In this document: in pieces, positions 9,204 to 18,148 of the stretch
How positions within the stretch are numbered: position 1 is the first letter of the stretch
Layout: each line of letters opens with the position of its first letter
NCBI GenBank assembly: GCA_023436885.1
Contig: JAEZHI010000040.1
Coordinates: 310,001-374,000, forward strand
DNA from: Pseudomonadota bacterium
GTDB lineage: Bacteria > Pseudomonadota > Alphaproteobacteria > Rhizobiales > Pleomorphomonadaceae
Direction of reading: 5' to 3'
DNA length: 64,000 bases
Made by a program: the position numbers and the translations under genes
Notes under the pieces: generated by a model
Database searches by the model: none
Seen by the model: only the letters and a program-made list of their open reading frames with translations
What the model was told of the DNA's origin: nothing

Positions 9204-10427
9204 ATGATCGCCGCTATCCTTATCTTCGCATTGACCTATCTTGTCATGGCTGTCGGCAAGCTGCCCGGCTGGCGGCTCGACCGGGCCGGCGCCGCCCTGC
9301 TCGGCGGCAGCCTGATGGTCGGCACCGGCGTTCTCACCCTCGACGAGGCCTATCGCGCCATCGACATGGAAACGATCACCCTGCTGCTCGGCATGATGAT
9401 CGTCGTCGCCAACCTCAGGCTTTCCGGCTTCTTCCGCCTGGTGAACGGCTTCGTGGTGCCGCGCGCCCACTATCCCATCCTGCTGCTGACGGCCATCGTC
9501 TTCACCACCGGCATCCTCTCGGCCTTCCTGGTCAACGACACCATCTGCCTGGTGATGACGCCGCTGGTCGTCGACGTCGTCCAGCGCCTCGAGCGCAACC
9601 CGGTGCCCTACCTGCTCGCCGTCGCGCTGGCCTCCAACGCCGGCAGCGTTGCGACCATCACCGGCAACCCGCAGAACATGATCATCGGCTCGCTGGCCCA
9701 CATCCCCTACGGCACCTTCGTCGGCACGCTGGCGCCGGTGGCCGTGGTCGGCCTTCTCCTCACCATCGTCCTGATCGCGCTGATCTACCGCAAGGAATTC
9801 CTGACCCGCGAGAAGCTGGCCGCCGCCACGCCGCAGCCGCCGAGCCGCCACCACAGCGGCCTCGTCTGGCGCACAGTGCTGACGGTGCTGGCGATGATCG
9901 TGCTGTTCTTCGTCGGCCTGCCGATCGCCCAGGTGGCCATCCTCGCCGGCGCGCTCTTGCTGGTCACCCGTCGCGTCAAGCCGGAGAAGGTCTATTTCGA
10001 CATCGACTGGCCACTGCTGGTGATGTTCACCGGCCTGTTCATCGTCGTCGCGGGCCTCGAAAAGACCGTGCTGACGCCCGACGCCGTCGCCCAGGTCGGC
10101 AAGCTCAACCTCGCCAGCCTGCCGATCCTGGCGACGGCAACGGCCGTGCTCTCCAACATCGTCAGCAACGTGCCGGCCGTGCTGGTGCTGAAACCCTTCG
10201 TCGCCGGCCTCGCCGACCCCGAGCGCGCATGGCTCGCCATCGCCATGGCCTCGACGCTGGCCGGCAACTTCACCCTGATCGGCTCCGTCGCCAACCTCAT
10301 CGTCGCCCAACGCGCCCGCCAGCGCGGCGTCACCATCGCCTTCTGGCCGTACTTCACGGTGGGGGCACCACTGACGGTGCTATCGATTGCGTTTGGCGTG
10401 GTGTGGCTGGGGTGGGTAGGGGCGTGA
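9204..10427 (+). CDS. SLC13/ArsB-type ion permease
   Basis: This 407-residue membrane protein of the ion-transporter superfamily (SLC13/DASS, ArsB, NhaD) has about 11 membrane segments. Two inverted-repeat motifs are visible: TITGNPQNMIIGS near residue 150 and the matching LAGNFTLIGSVANLIVAQ near residue 355. SNIVSNVPAVLVL is also present. The start at 9204 follows GAGGG at 9193-9197; the longer frame upstream lacks a site. It could export arsenite or carry an anion; no ars genes adjoin. A diverged copy of its last 125 bp lies 5.3 kb downstream at 15705-15829. Confidence 0.85.
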   Translation: MIAAILIFALTYLVMAVGKLPGWRLDRAGAALLGGSLMVGTGVLTLDEAYRAIDMETITLLLGMMIVVANLRLSGFFRLVNGFVVPRAHYPILLLTAIVFTTGILSAFLVNDTICLVMTPLVVDVVQRLERNPVPYLLAVALASNAGSVATITGNPQNMIIGSLAHIPYGTFVGTLAPVAVVGLLLTIVLIALIYRKEFLTREKLAAATPQPPSRHHSGLVWRTVLTVLAMIVLFFVGLPIAQVAILAGALLLVTRRVKPEKVYFDIDWPLLVMFTGLFIVVAGLEKTVLTPDAVAQVGKLNLASLPILATATAVLSNIVSNVPAVLVLKPFVAGLADPERAWLAIAMASTLAGNFTLIGSVANLIVAQRARQRGVTIAFWPYFTVGAPLTVLSIAFGVVWLGWVGA

Positions 10428-10689
10428 GAGGGATAAGCCGTAAGGATATCCGGCGAAGCCCGACAACCGCGCGTTCTGAAAGCTGGCTGAAAGCTTGTAA
10501 TGATACGTACGTAGTTTAGCGGTCAGGCACAGCCAATCCACTCTTGAGGGAGCGGCCGATCGCTGGGAGATCATCTAGCCGAAGGGAAACGAGGATCGGC
10601 AAGATGATGCTTACAAAACAAGAGTCTAGTGCGCCGATCTGATTCAATCGGATCGAACAGCGCCCTGGGAATCCTGGAGGAGGAACCCC

Positions 10690-11694
10690 ATGTCGGCATT
10701 CAGCAAAGCTCTCTCGTCCACCGCCCTTGCGCTCGTCGCCCTTGCGTCCGTGTCGGCAGTCCATGCCGCCGACAAGATCACCATCGTCGTGGGCGGCTAT
10801 GAAAAGCAGATCTATTTGCCGGCCAAGCTGGCCGAGCGCCTCGGCTACTTCAAGGACGAAGGGCTCGACGTGGACCTGATCAACGAGTCCGCCGGCGTCG
10901 ATGCAGAGGACGAGCTGCTCGCCGGCCAGGTCCAGGGCGTGGTCGGCTTCTACGACCATTGCGTCGACCTGCAGTCGAAGGGCAAGTTCGTCGAATCCGT
11001 CGTCCAGTTCAGCCGGGCGCCCGGCGAGGTCGAGCTGGTGTCGACGAAACATCCCGAGATCAAGTCGCCCGCCGACTTCAAGGGCAAGAGCCTGGGCGTG
11101 ACCGGGCTTGGCTCGTCCACCAATTTCCTGACCCAGTACATGGCGGTCAAGTCCGGCGTGAAGCTCGGCGAATTCACCTCGGTGCCCGTCGGCGCCGGCG
11201 ACACGTTCATCGCCGCCATGCAGCAGGACCAGATCCAGGCCGGCATGACGACCGAGCCCACCATCACCCGCCTTCTGAAGACCGGCCAGGCGGCCGTGCT
11301 GGTCGACATGCGCACCGTCGAGGGCGCCAGGGCCGCGCTCGGCGGCACCTATCCGGCTGCCTCGCTGTACATGGCGACCGACTATGTCGAGAGCCACAAG
11401 GAGACGGTGCAGAAGCTCGCCAATGCTTTCGTCAAGACGCTGAAGTTCATCGACAGCCATAACGGCGCCGAGATCGCCGACAAGATGCCGGCCGATTACT
11501 ACGTTGGCGACAAGGAGGGCTATGTGAAGGCCCTCGATGCCGGCAAGGGCATGTTCACCCCCGATGGCGTGATGCCGGATGACGGCCCGGCCACGGTGCT
11601 GGCCGTGCTCTCCGGCTTCTCCAAGAACGTCAAGGGCAAGACCATCGATCTCTCCAAGACCTACACGACCGAGTTCGTGAAGGCCGCGAAGTAA
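10690..11694 (+). CDS. ABC transporter substrate-binding protein, SsuA/TauA/NMT1 type
   Basis: The 334-residue protein has a signal peptide (about 1-26, ending AVHAA) and is periplasmic. The fold is NMT1/THI5-like (KLAERLGYFKDEGLDVDLI, FKGKSLGVTGLGSSTNF). These proteins bind taurine, sulfonates, nitrate or pyrimidine precursors, and the ligand cannot be chosen here. It is first in a three-gene importer operon (binding protein, ATPase, permease). GGAGGAGG at 10676-10683 gives a strong start, and a hairpin at 11710-11732 separates it from the ATPase. Confidence 0.9.
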   Translation: MSAFSKALSSTALALVALASVSAVHAADKITIVVGGYEKQIYLPAKLAERLGYFKDEGLDVDLINESAGVDAEDELLAGQVQGVVGFYDHCVDLQSKGKFVESVVQFSRAPGEVELVSTKHPEIKSPADFKGKSLGVTGLGSSTNFLTQYMAVKSGVKLGEFTSVPVGAGDTFIAAMQQDQIQAGMTTEPTITRLLKTGQAAVLVDMRTVEGARAALGGTYPAASLYMATDYVESHKETVQKLANAFVKTLKFIDSHNGAEIADKMPADYYVGDKEGYVKALDAGKGMFTPDGVMPDDGPATVLAVLSGFSKNVKGKTIDLSKTYTTEFVKAAK

Positions 11695-11709
11695 CGCGTC
11701 CATTGTCAC

Positions 11710-11732
11710 GGGGCGGCGGACCTCGTCGCCCC
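11710..11732 (+). promoter_or_regulatory. Intergenic hairpin between binding-protein and ATPase genes
   Basis: A 9-bp GC-rich stem (11710-11718 with 11724-11732, one G-T pair) closes a 5-nt loop and no T tract follows. Such hairpins after binding-protein genes often protect the upstream mRNA or partly terminate, so that more binding protein than ATPase is made. The role here is inferred. Confidence 0.45.
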
Positions 11733-11795
11733 ACCCTTTCGCCGCGATCCCCCATGTCGCCTTGGTCCGTTCCGCGGGCCGAGGGAAAGGAACCC

Positions 11796-12614
11796 ATGTC
11801 CGCACACGCTCCCGATGCCCCCTCGATCGAGCTGATCAATATCAGCCGTCGGTTCATCGCCCCCTCCGGCAAGTCCCTGACCGCCATCAAGGATTTCTCC
11901 ATGCGCGTCGAAGAGGGCGAGTTCGTCGCCGTGGTCGGCCCGACCGGCTGCGGCAAATCGACGACGCTGAACCTCATCACCGGCCTCAACAAGCCATCGG
12001 CCGGCGAAGTCCGCGTCTTCGGCAAGCCGGTCAACGGCATCGACCCGCGCATCGGCTTCGTCTTTCAGACCGACGCCCTGTTTCCCTGGCGCAGCGTCAT
12101 CGACAACGTGGTGGCCGGCCCGATGTTTCGCGGCCGTCCGAAGACGGAGGCCTACGCGGCGGCGCGCGACTGGCTGAGCCGCGTCGGGTTGTCGAAGTTC
12201 GAGCATCATTATCCGCACCAGCTGTCCGGCGGCATGCGCAAGCGCGTCTCGCTGGCCCAAACCTTCATCAACGAACCGAAGATCCTGTTGATGGACGAGC
12301 CCTTCTCGGCGCTCGACGTCCAGACCCGCGTGCTGATGCACGAGGAACTCTTGAAGCTGTGGGCAGGCTCGAAGGCATCGGTCATCTTCGTCACCCACGA
12401 TCTCGAGGAAGCCATCGCGCTGGCCGACAAGGTCTATGTGCTGACCTCCGGCCCGGGGATGGTCAAATCCGTCTACCCTATCGATATTCCCCGGCCGCGC
12501 GTCATGGCCGAGATCCGTTACGAGCCGCAATTCATCGACATCGCGCACACCATCTGGAACGACCTGCGCGACGAGGTCCAACGCAGTTACCGGCAAGCCG
12601 GGCTGGCAGCGTGA
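11796..12614 (+). CDS. ABC transporter ATP-binding protein, SsuB/TauB/NrtD type
   Basis: The 272-residue nucleotide-binding subunit has Walker A GPTGCGKST (residues 48-56), Q-loop FVFQTD, signature LSGGM, Walker B ILLMDEPFSALD and H-loop VTHD. It energises uptake with the permease that starts 10 bp downstream. The start at 11796 follows the purine-rich GAGGGAAAGGA. The signature residues match the NitT/TauT importer family. Confidence 0.93.
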   Translation: MSAHAPDAPSIELINISRRFIAPSGKSLTAIKDFSMRVEEGEFVAVVGPTGCGKSTTLNLITGLNKPSAGEVRVFGKPVNGIDPRIGFVFQTDALFPWRSVIDNVVAGPMFRGRPKTEAYAAARDWLSRVGLSKFEHHYPHQLSGGMRKRVSLAQTFINEPKILLMDEPFSALDVQTRVLMHEELLKLWAGSKASVIFVTHDLEEAIALADKVYVLTSGPGMVKSVYPIDIPRPRVMAEIRYEPQFIDIAHTIWNDLRDEVQRSYRQAGLAA

Positions 12615-12624
12615 GGGGACAACC

Positions 12625-13500
12625 ATGACCGATATTTCCCTCGAAGACCGATCGACCGTACCAGTCGGCACCAGCGACGCCGAGATCGAGCAGGCCGCGC
12701 AAACCTCCCTGCGCAGGCGCCGGCAGACGGTTCTGTTCTGGCGCCTGACCATCTTTGTGCTGCTGCTCGGCGGTTGGGAGCTGTCGGGCCGCATGAACTG
12801 GATCGACCCCTTCTTTTATTCCATCCCGAGCCAGATCGTGGCCCGCCTCTACGAGTGGATAACGGAAGGCACCTCCGAAGGCCCGCTCTGGTACCATCTT
12901 TATGTGACTATGGAGGAATCGCTGGCCGGGTTCTTCTCCGGCGCCATCGCCGGCGTGATCATCGGCGTCGCGCTCGGCCGCAACAAGATGCTGTCGGACA
13001 TCTTCTCCATCTACATCAAGCTGATCAACTCGGTGCCGCGTGTCGTGCTGGCGCCGATCTTCATCATGCTGTTCGGCCTGGGGCTCGGCTCGAAGATCGC
13101 GCTCAGCTTTGTCATGGTGTTCTTCGTGGTGTTCTCCAACGCCTTCCAGGGCGTGGTCGAGGCCGATCGCAACATGATCGCCAACGCCATGATCCTCGGC
13201 GCCAACCAATGGCAGCTGACGCGGCATGTCATCATCCCCTCGGCCATGAGCTGGATCTTCGCCAGCCTGCACGTGTCCTTCGGTTTTGCCATCATCGGTG
13301 CCATCGTCGGCGAGTTCGTCGGCTCACGCTACGGCATCGGCCTCTTGATCAACATAGCCAAGGGCTCGTTCGACGCTTCGGGCATGTATGCCGCCATCAT
13401 CATCATCATGGCGGTGGCGCTGATCGCCGAATACCTGATGACCGCGGTGGAGAAGCGCCTGGCCAAGTGGCGCCCGGTGCCGCAGCACGACATGCACTGA
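12625..13500 (+). CDS. ABC transporter permease, SsuC/TauC type
   Basis: This 291-residue inner-membrane protein has six hydrophobic segments, the first after residue 38 (VLFWRLTIFVLLLGGWELSG). The coupling EAA loop is visible around ANAMILGANQWQLTRHVIIPSAMSWIFASL. It forms the channel for the upstream binding protein and ATPase. A terminator hairpin follows at 13518-13565. Confidence 0.92.
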   Translation: MTDISLEDRSTVPVGTSDAEIEQAAQTSLRRRRQTVLFWRLTIFVLLLGGWELSGRMNWIDPFFYSIPSQIVARLYEWITEGTSEGPLWYHLYVTMEESLAGFFSGAIAGVIIGVALGRNKMLSDIFSIYIKLINSVPRVVLAPIFIMLFGLGLGSKIALSFVMVFFVVFSNAFQGVVEADRNMIANAMILGANQWQLTRHVIIPSAMSWIFASLHVSFGFAIIGAIVGEFVGSRYGIGLLINIAKGSFDASGMYAAIIIIMAVALIAEYLMTAVEKRLAKWRPVPQHDMH

Positions 13501-13517
13501 AGTGGTGGTTAAGCGGG

Positions 13518-13565
13518 GACGAGCCTCAGGTCACTTGGCCTGAAGGCTCGTCCTCGGCGTTTTTG
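13518..13565 (+). terminator. Terminator of the ABC importer operon, embedded in the end of the histidine kinase gene
   Basis: The arms 13518-13530 and 13539-13552 pair over 13 bp with one bulge around an 8-nt loop, and the + strand continues into GTTTTT. It ends the rightward ABC operon while its right arm encodes the last residues (EPSGQVT) of the convergent kinase. Confidence 0.75.
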
Positions 13566-14950
13566 GCCTGTGGCAACGTGACCGTCGCCACCAGCCCCGT
13601 GCCGGTAGTGCGCCGGCCAAGCGTCAGGCTGCCGTCATGCGCCTCGACAATGTCCCTGACGATGGCGAGCCCCAATCCGGTTCCTTCCGTGCCGGTGGCC
13701 GCCTCGGCGCCGGAGCCGCGATAGAAGCGCTCGGTCAGGTGTGGCAGGTCCTCGTCCGACACACCGGGGCCGGTATCCTCGATTGTCAGCCTGACATGCC
13801 CCTCGAAGCGCAAGAGATCGACGGCGATGGTTCCGCCGGACGAGCTGTATCTGACGGCGTTGTCGACGAGATTGGCGACGATCTCGCGCAGCAGCGAGGC
13901 ATGCCCTGTCACGACAAGGGGAACGCCTTCGTCCTGGAACGACAGGTCGATCTGCCTTTCGATGGCGACAGTGGCAAACTCTTCCAGCACCTCGCGGGTG
14001 AGCGCCGCGAAGTCGACATCGGTCTTCATCAGCAGGGCGCCCTGCTCGGCTCGCGCCAGCGACAACAGCTGCGACACCAGCCGCGACATCTGGTTGATCC
14101 GGGCTTCCTGCGCCTCGAGCACGGCCTGCTTGCCGTCGAGGCTCGGCTCGCGCAGGCCGTAGCTGGCCTGGGCCTTCAGGATGCTGAGCGGCGTGCGCAG
14201 CTGATGGGCGGCATTGGAGATGAACCGGCGTTGCGCCCCGATCTGCCGGGCGACGCGCTCGAAGGCACCATTGAGCGCCGTGGCCAGCGGACGCAGCTCG
14301 CTCGGCAGGGCGCCAACATCGAAGGATTGCAGCTGGTCCGGCTCGCGCTCCTCCACCTCGCGGGCGAACCTCAGAAGCGGACGCAGCCCCAAGCCGATGC
14401 CGACCGCCGACAGCAAGCCGGCCGCCGCCACCAGCAGCAGCTGACCCCGAAGGGACTGGGTCCACAGGCGATGGACGAGCGCATCGCGGCTCTTCAAGGT
14501 GCTTCCGACGATGACCACCGCGCTGGCATTGTTTCCGGCGCCGATGACCGGCTGACGCAAGGCGACCTGACGCACCGGATGGGCGCGGAAGCTGGCGTCG
14601 AAGAACACCGTGTGCAGGTCCCGAAGCGGCTCCGCGGGCAGGACGACGTCCGGGTCGCCGGCAATCAGCTCGCCCTCGGGCCCGCGCACCTGATAATGGA
14701 TCCGCTCGCCGACGTCGCCATTCGAGAACACCGCCAGCGCCGATGGCGGTATCAGCGCTTCGATGCCGTCATCGCTCATGCGGATGCGTTCGGCGATGCC
14801 GGCGGCCGAGGCGGCGAGCAGGCGATCGGTCAAAAGATCCGCCGTCTCGACGGCGTTGCGCCAGGTGAGATAGACGTTGATCAGGGCGAGAAAGATCAGC
14901 GGCCCGATCAGGCTGACAACCACCCTGAGGCGGATGCTGTCACGGCGCAC
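13526..14950 (-). CDS. Sensor histidine kinase, TctE-like
   Basis: The 474-residue membrane kinase has TM1 at about 9-28, an extracytoplasmic 2CSK_N-type domain at about 30-165, TM2 at 170-190 and a HAMP linker. HisKA carries the phospho-acceptor in NAAHQLRTPL (His249). The HATPase motifs are NLVDNAVRYS, DTGPGV and GTGLGLAIV. It is translated after its response regulator with an 11-bp overlap. TctE-like kinases often sense carboxylates or control a neighbouring transporter, so the convergent ABC importer is the candidate target. The ligand is unknown. Confidence 0.92.
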   Translation of the reverse strand: MRRDSIRLRVVVSLIGPLIFLALINVYLTWRNAVETADLLTDRLLAASAAGIAERIRMSDDGIEALIPPSALAVFSNGDVGERIHYQVRGPEGELIAGDPDVVLPAEPLRDLHTVFFDASFRAHPVRQVALRQPVIGAGNNASAVVIVGSTLKSRDALVHRLWTQSLRGQLLLVAAAGLLSAVGIGLGLRPLLRFAREVEEREPDQLQSFDVGALPSELRPLATALNGAFERVARQIGAQRRFISNAAHQLRTPLSILKAQASYGLREPSLDGKQAVLEAQEARINQMSRLVSQLLSLARAEQGALLMKTDVDFAALTREVLEEFATVAIERQIDLSFQDEGVPLVVTGHASLLREIVANLVDNAVRYSSSGGTIAVDLLRFEGHVRLTIEDTGPGVSDEDLPHLTERFYRGSGAEAATGTEGTGLGLAIVRDIVEAHDGSLTLGRRTTGTGLVATVTLPQAKNAEDEPSGQVT

Positions 14951-15623
14951 GGCTGGGATCCGATTGTGTCAGGACATAGCCGAGGCCACGCAACGTCACG
15001 ATGCCAACGCCGGTGCCCTCCAGTTTCTTGCGGACGCGATGGACGTAGATCTCCACCGCCGAGGGGTTCGCCTCGTCGTCGAGGCCGAAGACGGCGTCGA
15101 ACAGATGCGCCTTCTGAATTGGCTTGCCTCTCTTGAGGATGAGGGCCTGCAGCACGGCATGCTCGCGCGGGGTCAGCAGCAGCACCTCGCCATCGGCGGT
15201 GAATTGGCTGGCGCCGAGATCGAGAGAAATCCTGCCGTATTCGACCGTATCGGCGTGGTTGGTCATCGTGTGCCGCAGGCGGGCCCGGATGCGGGCTTCC
15301 AGTTCGGTGATGTCGACCGGCTTGACCAGATAGTCGTCGGCGCCGAGGTCCAGCCCCCTGACGCGGCTGGAGATGGCGTCGTTGGCCGTCAGGATGATCA
15401 CCGGAACCGTCCGGTTATGGCTGCGCAGGTGCTGGAGAACGGAAAAGCCGTCGCCGTTGGGCAGACCGAGATCCAGCAGCACCAGCGCATAGTCCTGCGT
15501 TCTGAGCGCCTCGTCGGCATCCTCGCCCGTGTAGACGCAGTCGACCGCATAGTGGCTCTTGCGCAAGAGAAGCGCCAGCCATCTCGCAAGCTCGACATTG
15601 TCTTCGACCAGCAACAAGCGCAT
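14940..15623 (-). CDS. OmpR/TctD-type response regulator
   Basis: The 227-residue protein has a receiver domain (phospho-acceptor Asp51 in LVLLDLGLP, conserved Lys in DDYLVKPVD) and a C-terminal winged helix (LLTPREHAVLQAL, VEIYVHRVRKKLEG). The start at 15623 (MRLLLVEDN) matches the family; an upstream in-frame extension is not receiver-like. It is the first gene of the regulator-kinase pair. Confidence 0.93.
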   Translation of the reverse strand: MRLLLVEDNVELARWLALLLRKSHYAVDCVYTGEDADEALRTQDYALVLLDLGLPNGDGFSVLQHLRSHNRTVPVIILTANDAISSRVRGLDLGADDYLVKPVDITELEARIRARLRHTMTNHADTVEYGRISLDLGASQFTADGEVLLLTPREHAVLQALILKRGKPIQKAHLFDAVFGLDDEANPSAVEIYVHRVRKKLEGTGVGIVTLRGLGYVLTQSDPSRAP

Positions 15624-15704
15624 GCGCCACCATGCGCATGTGATGCACGAGATGCAACTGCGAACCATGAGACAACGGCGAAGGTATAGGGCGGCTGGTC
15701 CGAA

Positions 15705-15829
15705 GTCGCCCAACGCCCCGCCAACGCGGCGTCACCATCGCCTTCTGGCCCTATTTCACGATAGGCGCACCGCTGACGGTGCTGTCGATTGCATTTGGCG
15801 TGGCGTGGCTAGGGTGGGTGGGGAGCTAG
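15705..15829 (+). pseudogene. Diverged 3'-terminal fragment of an SLC13/ArsB-type permease gene
   Basis: This 125-bp segment matches 10302-10427, the last 126 bp of the intact permease, at about 86% with one 1-bp deletion near its start. The frame after the deletion reads QRGVTIAFWPYFTIG to WLGWVGS and stop. Of the codon changes, nine are synonymous and only three alter a residue (V to I, V to A, A to S). It therefore derives from a functional homologue rather than a recent copying error. No 5' part is present. It overlaps the end of the convergent unknown gene at 15826. Confidence 0.85.
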
Positions 15830-16716
15830 CGAGCCGTAGCCGAAGTAAGACCACTTGGATCAATGTCCCACCGCCTCGCATAACCGTCGATGCGAAGACT
15901 ATCGATAGTCTCGTTGCCAATCAGAAGCGGCCAAATGCTCCATTGCGGCAGACACGTGGAAACAAGATAAGTTTCGTCTGGACGATCATCACGGCCAAGG
16001 GCCAGCGCCAAGTAGCTTGCAGCGACAATCTCATGGTTCGTCAGTTGGATGTCGTTTTCTTCGAGGATCAGGATCGTCCGCGCACCTTGGTTGCGGTTCC
16101 ACCACGCGAGCTTCGGGAATTTGGCATCACAAGCTCGGCCCAGACGGTCCAGACGACCTTGCTCGCGGCCACCATCTTTGACGAGATGGCGGAATTCAAC
16201 TCCCTCTTGGGCTCCTATCGTATTCTCAAAGCGGAACAAGCTGATCGGAAATGGTATACCTTGGACCGCATCACATCGAAGACCGCCACGGTAATCAGCA
16301 TATTTTTGAGCTGGTAGATTTGGCGCTTCTCGTCGAGCCCAATCGATAATTGCATCCTGTATTGATTTGATCTCAGCCTTACCGCGATGAAGCATAACTT
16401 TGACTGGAACATGAATTTCTAGCACGTCCCTAGGTAAAAGGTTAGCGAGCGCGTCCTTTATCGGGCCAAAGTGTCTCTGCGCCTCTGCATCAAGACGCAT
16501 GTGGTCTTCAAAGGGCTCAATACCTGTGTGCTCAAGTGCGTAGAGTGTCCCGCCCATTTTCCAAGTGAGTTCCACTGGATACGCATGATTTTCAGCCTCT
16601 GGGCGTGTCAGGTCATTACGCGCGTATCCTTCGCGCGCCTCCAGCAGGCGGAGAATTGCCTCGCAAACTTTGCCTTCGTTAAACTTCAACAACTCTCGAC
16701 TCCAACGCGCCTCCAT
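15826..16716 (-). CDS. Hypothetical protein, probable partner of the Tle1-like gene
   Basis: I do not recognise a family for this 296-residue soluble protein. A visible feature is PVELTWKMGGTLYALEHTGIEPF near residues 46-70, with an E-x(12-14)-E-H-T pattern of the kind seen in some nuclease-like folds; this is only a resemblance. The gene begins 29 bp after the Tle1-like gene on the same strand, suggesting an operon. Its stop codon lies in the permease fragment, so its last residues were probably formed at a recombination junction. Confidence 0.6.
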   Translation of the reverse strand: MEARWSRELLKFNEGKVCEAILRLLEAREGYARNDLTRPEAENHAYPVELTWKMGGTLYALEHTGIEPFEDHMRLDAEAQRHFGPIKDALANLLPRDVLEIHVPVKVMLHRGKAEIKSIQDAIIDWARREAPNLPAQKYADYRGGLRCDAVQGIPFPISLFRFENTIGAQEGVEFRHLVKDGGREQGRLDRLGRACDAKFPKLAWWNRNQGARTILILEENDIQLTNHEIVAASYLALALGRDDRPDETYLVSTCLPQWSIWPLLIGNETIDSLRIDGYARRWDIDPSGLTSATAR

Positions 16717-16745
16717 TTGAAGGCGCGTTGCCTCCCCCTATTCCC

Positions 16746-17972
16746 CTAGCTAACCAGCGCGATGCCTTGCACCGAGACATATCCCGCATTGATAAGGGCC
16801 ACAGGCACATAGGGCGTTTCAGTGTTTAGGCTAGAACTGTTGGGATTGACCGTCGTAACGGTCTCTCCCAATCTATGGCCGACAACCGAATGGCAAGTGA
16901 TCTCGGATTTCGATTTCGGTGGAAATATCCGTGATGCAGTGGGACGCTTGAAGAAGTCAACGGCAAGCCAGGGAGCGTGCATCGGCCCGAGTGCGTCGGC
17001 ATCTTGGAACGCCAGGGCATTGGTAAACCGCACCCCCTCGTCGGCCAGATTCTTTTGCATCCAGGCTCCAGCGACATCGGACAAATGGCTTTCGCCGTCG
17101 CTGATGGGATATCCTCCGCCGACATCGCTATGCGCCCCGGGGAAGAATTGCTGCACCACGCCGCTGCGGTCGTCCCACAAGGTGGGCGAGAAATCGACGC
17201 GCTTCTCGTCTGCGGCTATTGCGTGATAGCCTTTCGCAACCTTGCTGCTCAGCGCCGTATCGGCAAAGCGAAGCAAGTCGAGCCGCACGGTATCTGCCTG
17301 ATCGGTCACCGGAATGCCTAGGGCGCCGACCGTATCGAAAACACCGATCGCCGCGATCTTGACATCCGAAACATAGACCGGCTTGTAGGCAAGCCAAGAG
17401 ATAAACTGCGGCGCGCCGGCAAAGGCAGACTGGACACGCCCGATTAGGGAGCTTTGCTCTGATAGCTGGCTGCGGGATCGTTGGTAGGCGAACCAGGCGG
17501 AAGCGGCATATTTGTAACCTTCGTCGTCCGACCCGCCGGGATTGAGCTTGAGTACCTTCCAGTCCAGAAGGCCCATGCCGGCAATCAAGCCGCCCAGCGC
17601 ACGAGCCGTGTAGGCGCCTCGACTGAACCCGGTAATGAAGATTTTGTCTCCCGGAGCAAAGTTTCTGGAAATGAATGTGTAGCCTCGCAGCACGCGCGCT
17701 ATCAGGCCCAAACCGAGTGAGCCTTGGGCCAGTTTCTCCAGCATATTACTGCTGTCGCCAACGCCATGAAGATACTTGGCCCGCTGCTCTGGCTTGATAT
17801 CGGTAGCGGGGGCGGAGATCTCCATTTCTGCGCCCTGCGCATCACCTAATCCCGCCCCCTCCAAAGACCGGAATAGTTTGAGAACATTTGTGGCATCAGT
17901 TCCGGCGATCTCCTCAGGCCCGCCGGTGCCGTTCCACGTTCCGTCAGCACAAAATACGATATTCTTTGGCAT
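16746..17972 (-). CDS. DUF2235 / Tle1-like alpha-beta hydrolase (phospholipase family)
   Basis: The 408-residue protein opens with the DUF2235 motif NIVFCADGTWNGTG. It has the nucleophile elbow GFSRGAYTAR (Ser117) and the later PGAHSDVGGGYP with the expected Asp/His region. Tle1 proteins are phospholipases delivered by type VI secretion, but many DUF2235 proteins occur alone. No T6SS structural gene, VgrG or PAAR is in the window and no signal peptide is seen. The downstream unknown gene may be a partner or immunity gene (inference). Confidence 0.8.
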   Translation of the reverse strand: MPKNIVFCADGTWNGTGGPEEIAGTDATNVLKLFRSLEGAGLGDAQGAEMEISAPATDIKPEQRAKYLHGVGDSSNMLEKLAQGSLGLGLIARVLRGYTFISRNFAPGDKIFITGFSRGAYTARALGGLIAGMGLLDWKVLKLNPGGSDDEGYKYAASAWFAYQRSRSQLSEQSSLIGRVQSAFAGAPQFISWLAYKPVYVSDVKIAAIGVFDTVGALGIPVTDQADTVRLDLLRFADTALSSKVAKGYHAIAADEKRVDFSPTLWDDRSGVVQQFFPGAHSDVGGGYPISDGESHLSDVAGAWMQKNLADEGVRFTNALAFQDADALGPMHAPWLAVDFFKRPTASRIFPPKSKSEITCHSVVGHRLGETVTTVNPNSSSLNTETPYVPVALINAGYVSVQGIALVS

Positions 17973-18148
17973 GGTAAGCTTCGCCCCCTCGCCGAAGCGC
18001 TACGCGCAATCTCACAAAGCGGAGACAACGGGGCGAAGTTTACGCTTTATTAAGGAAAGGTTGAAGCGCATTATCAACAATACAACCGATGGGCATCATT
18101 TTTGACAAGTCGTGCTGTCAGGCCATGTGGAAGGATTGCTTGGAACAT

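Noticed and set aside
10504..10513. Palindrome TACGTACGTA downstream of the permease
   Set aside because: It is a short self-complementary string with no second copy or gene context; probably chance.
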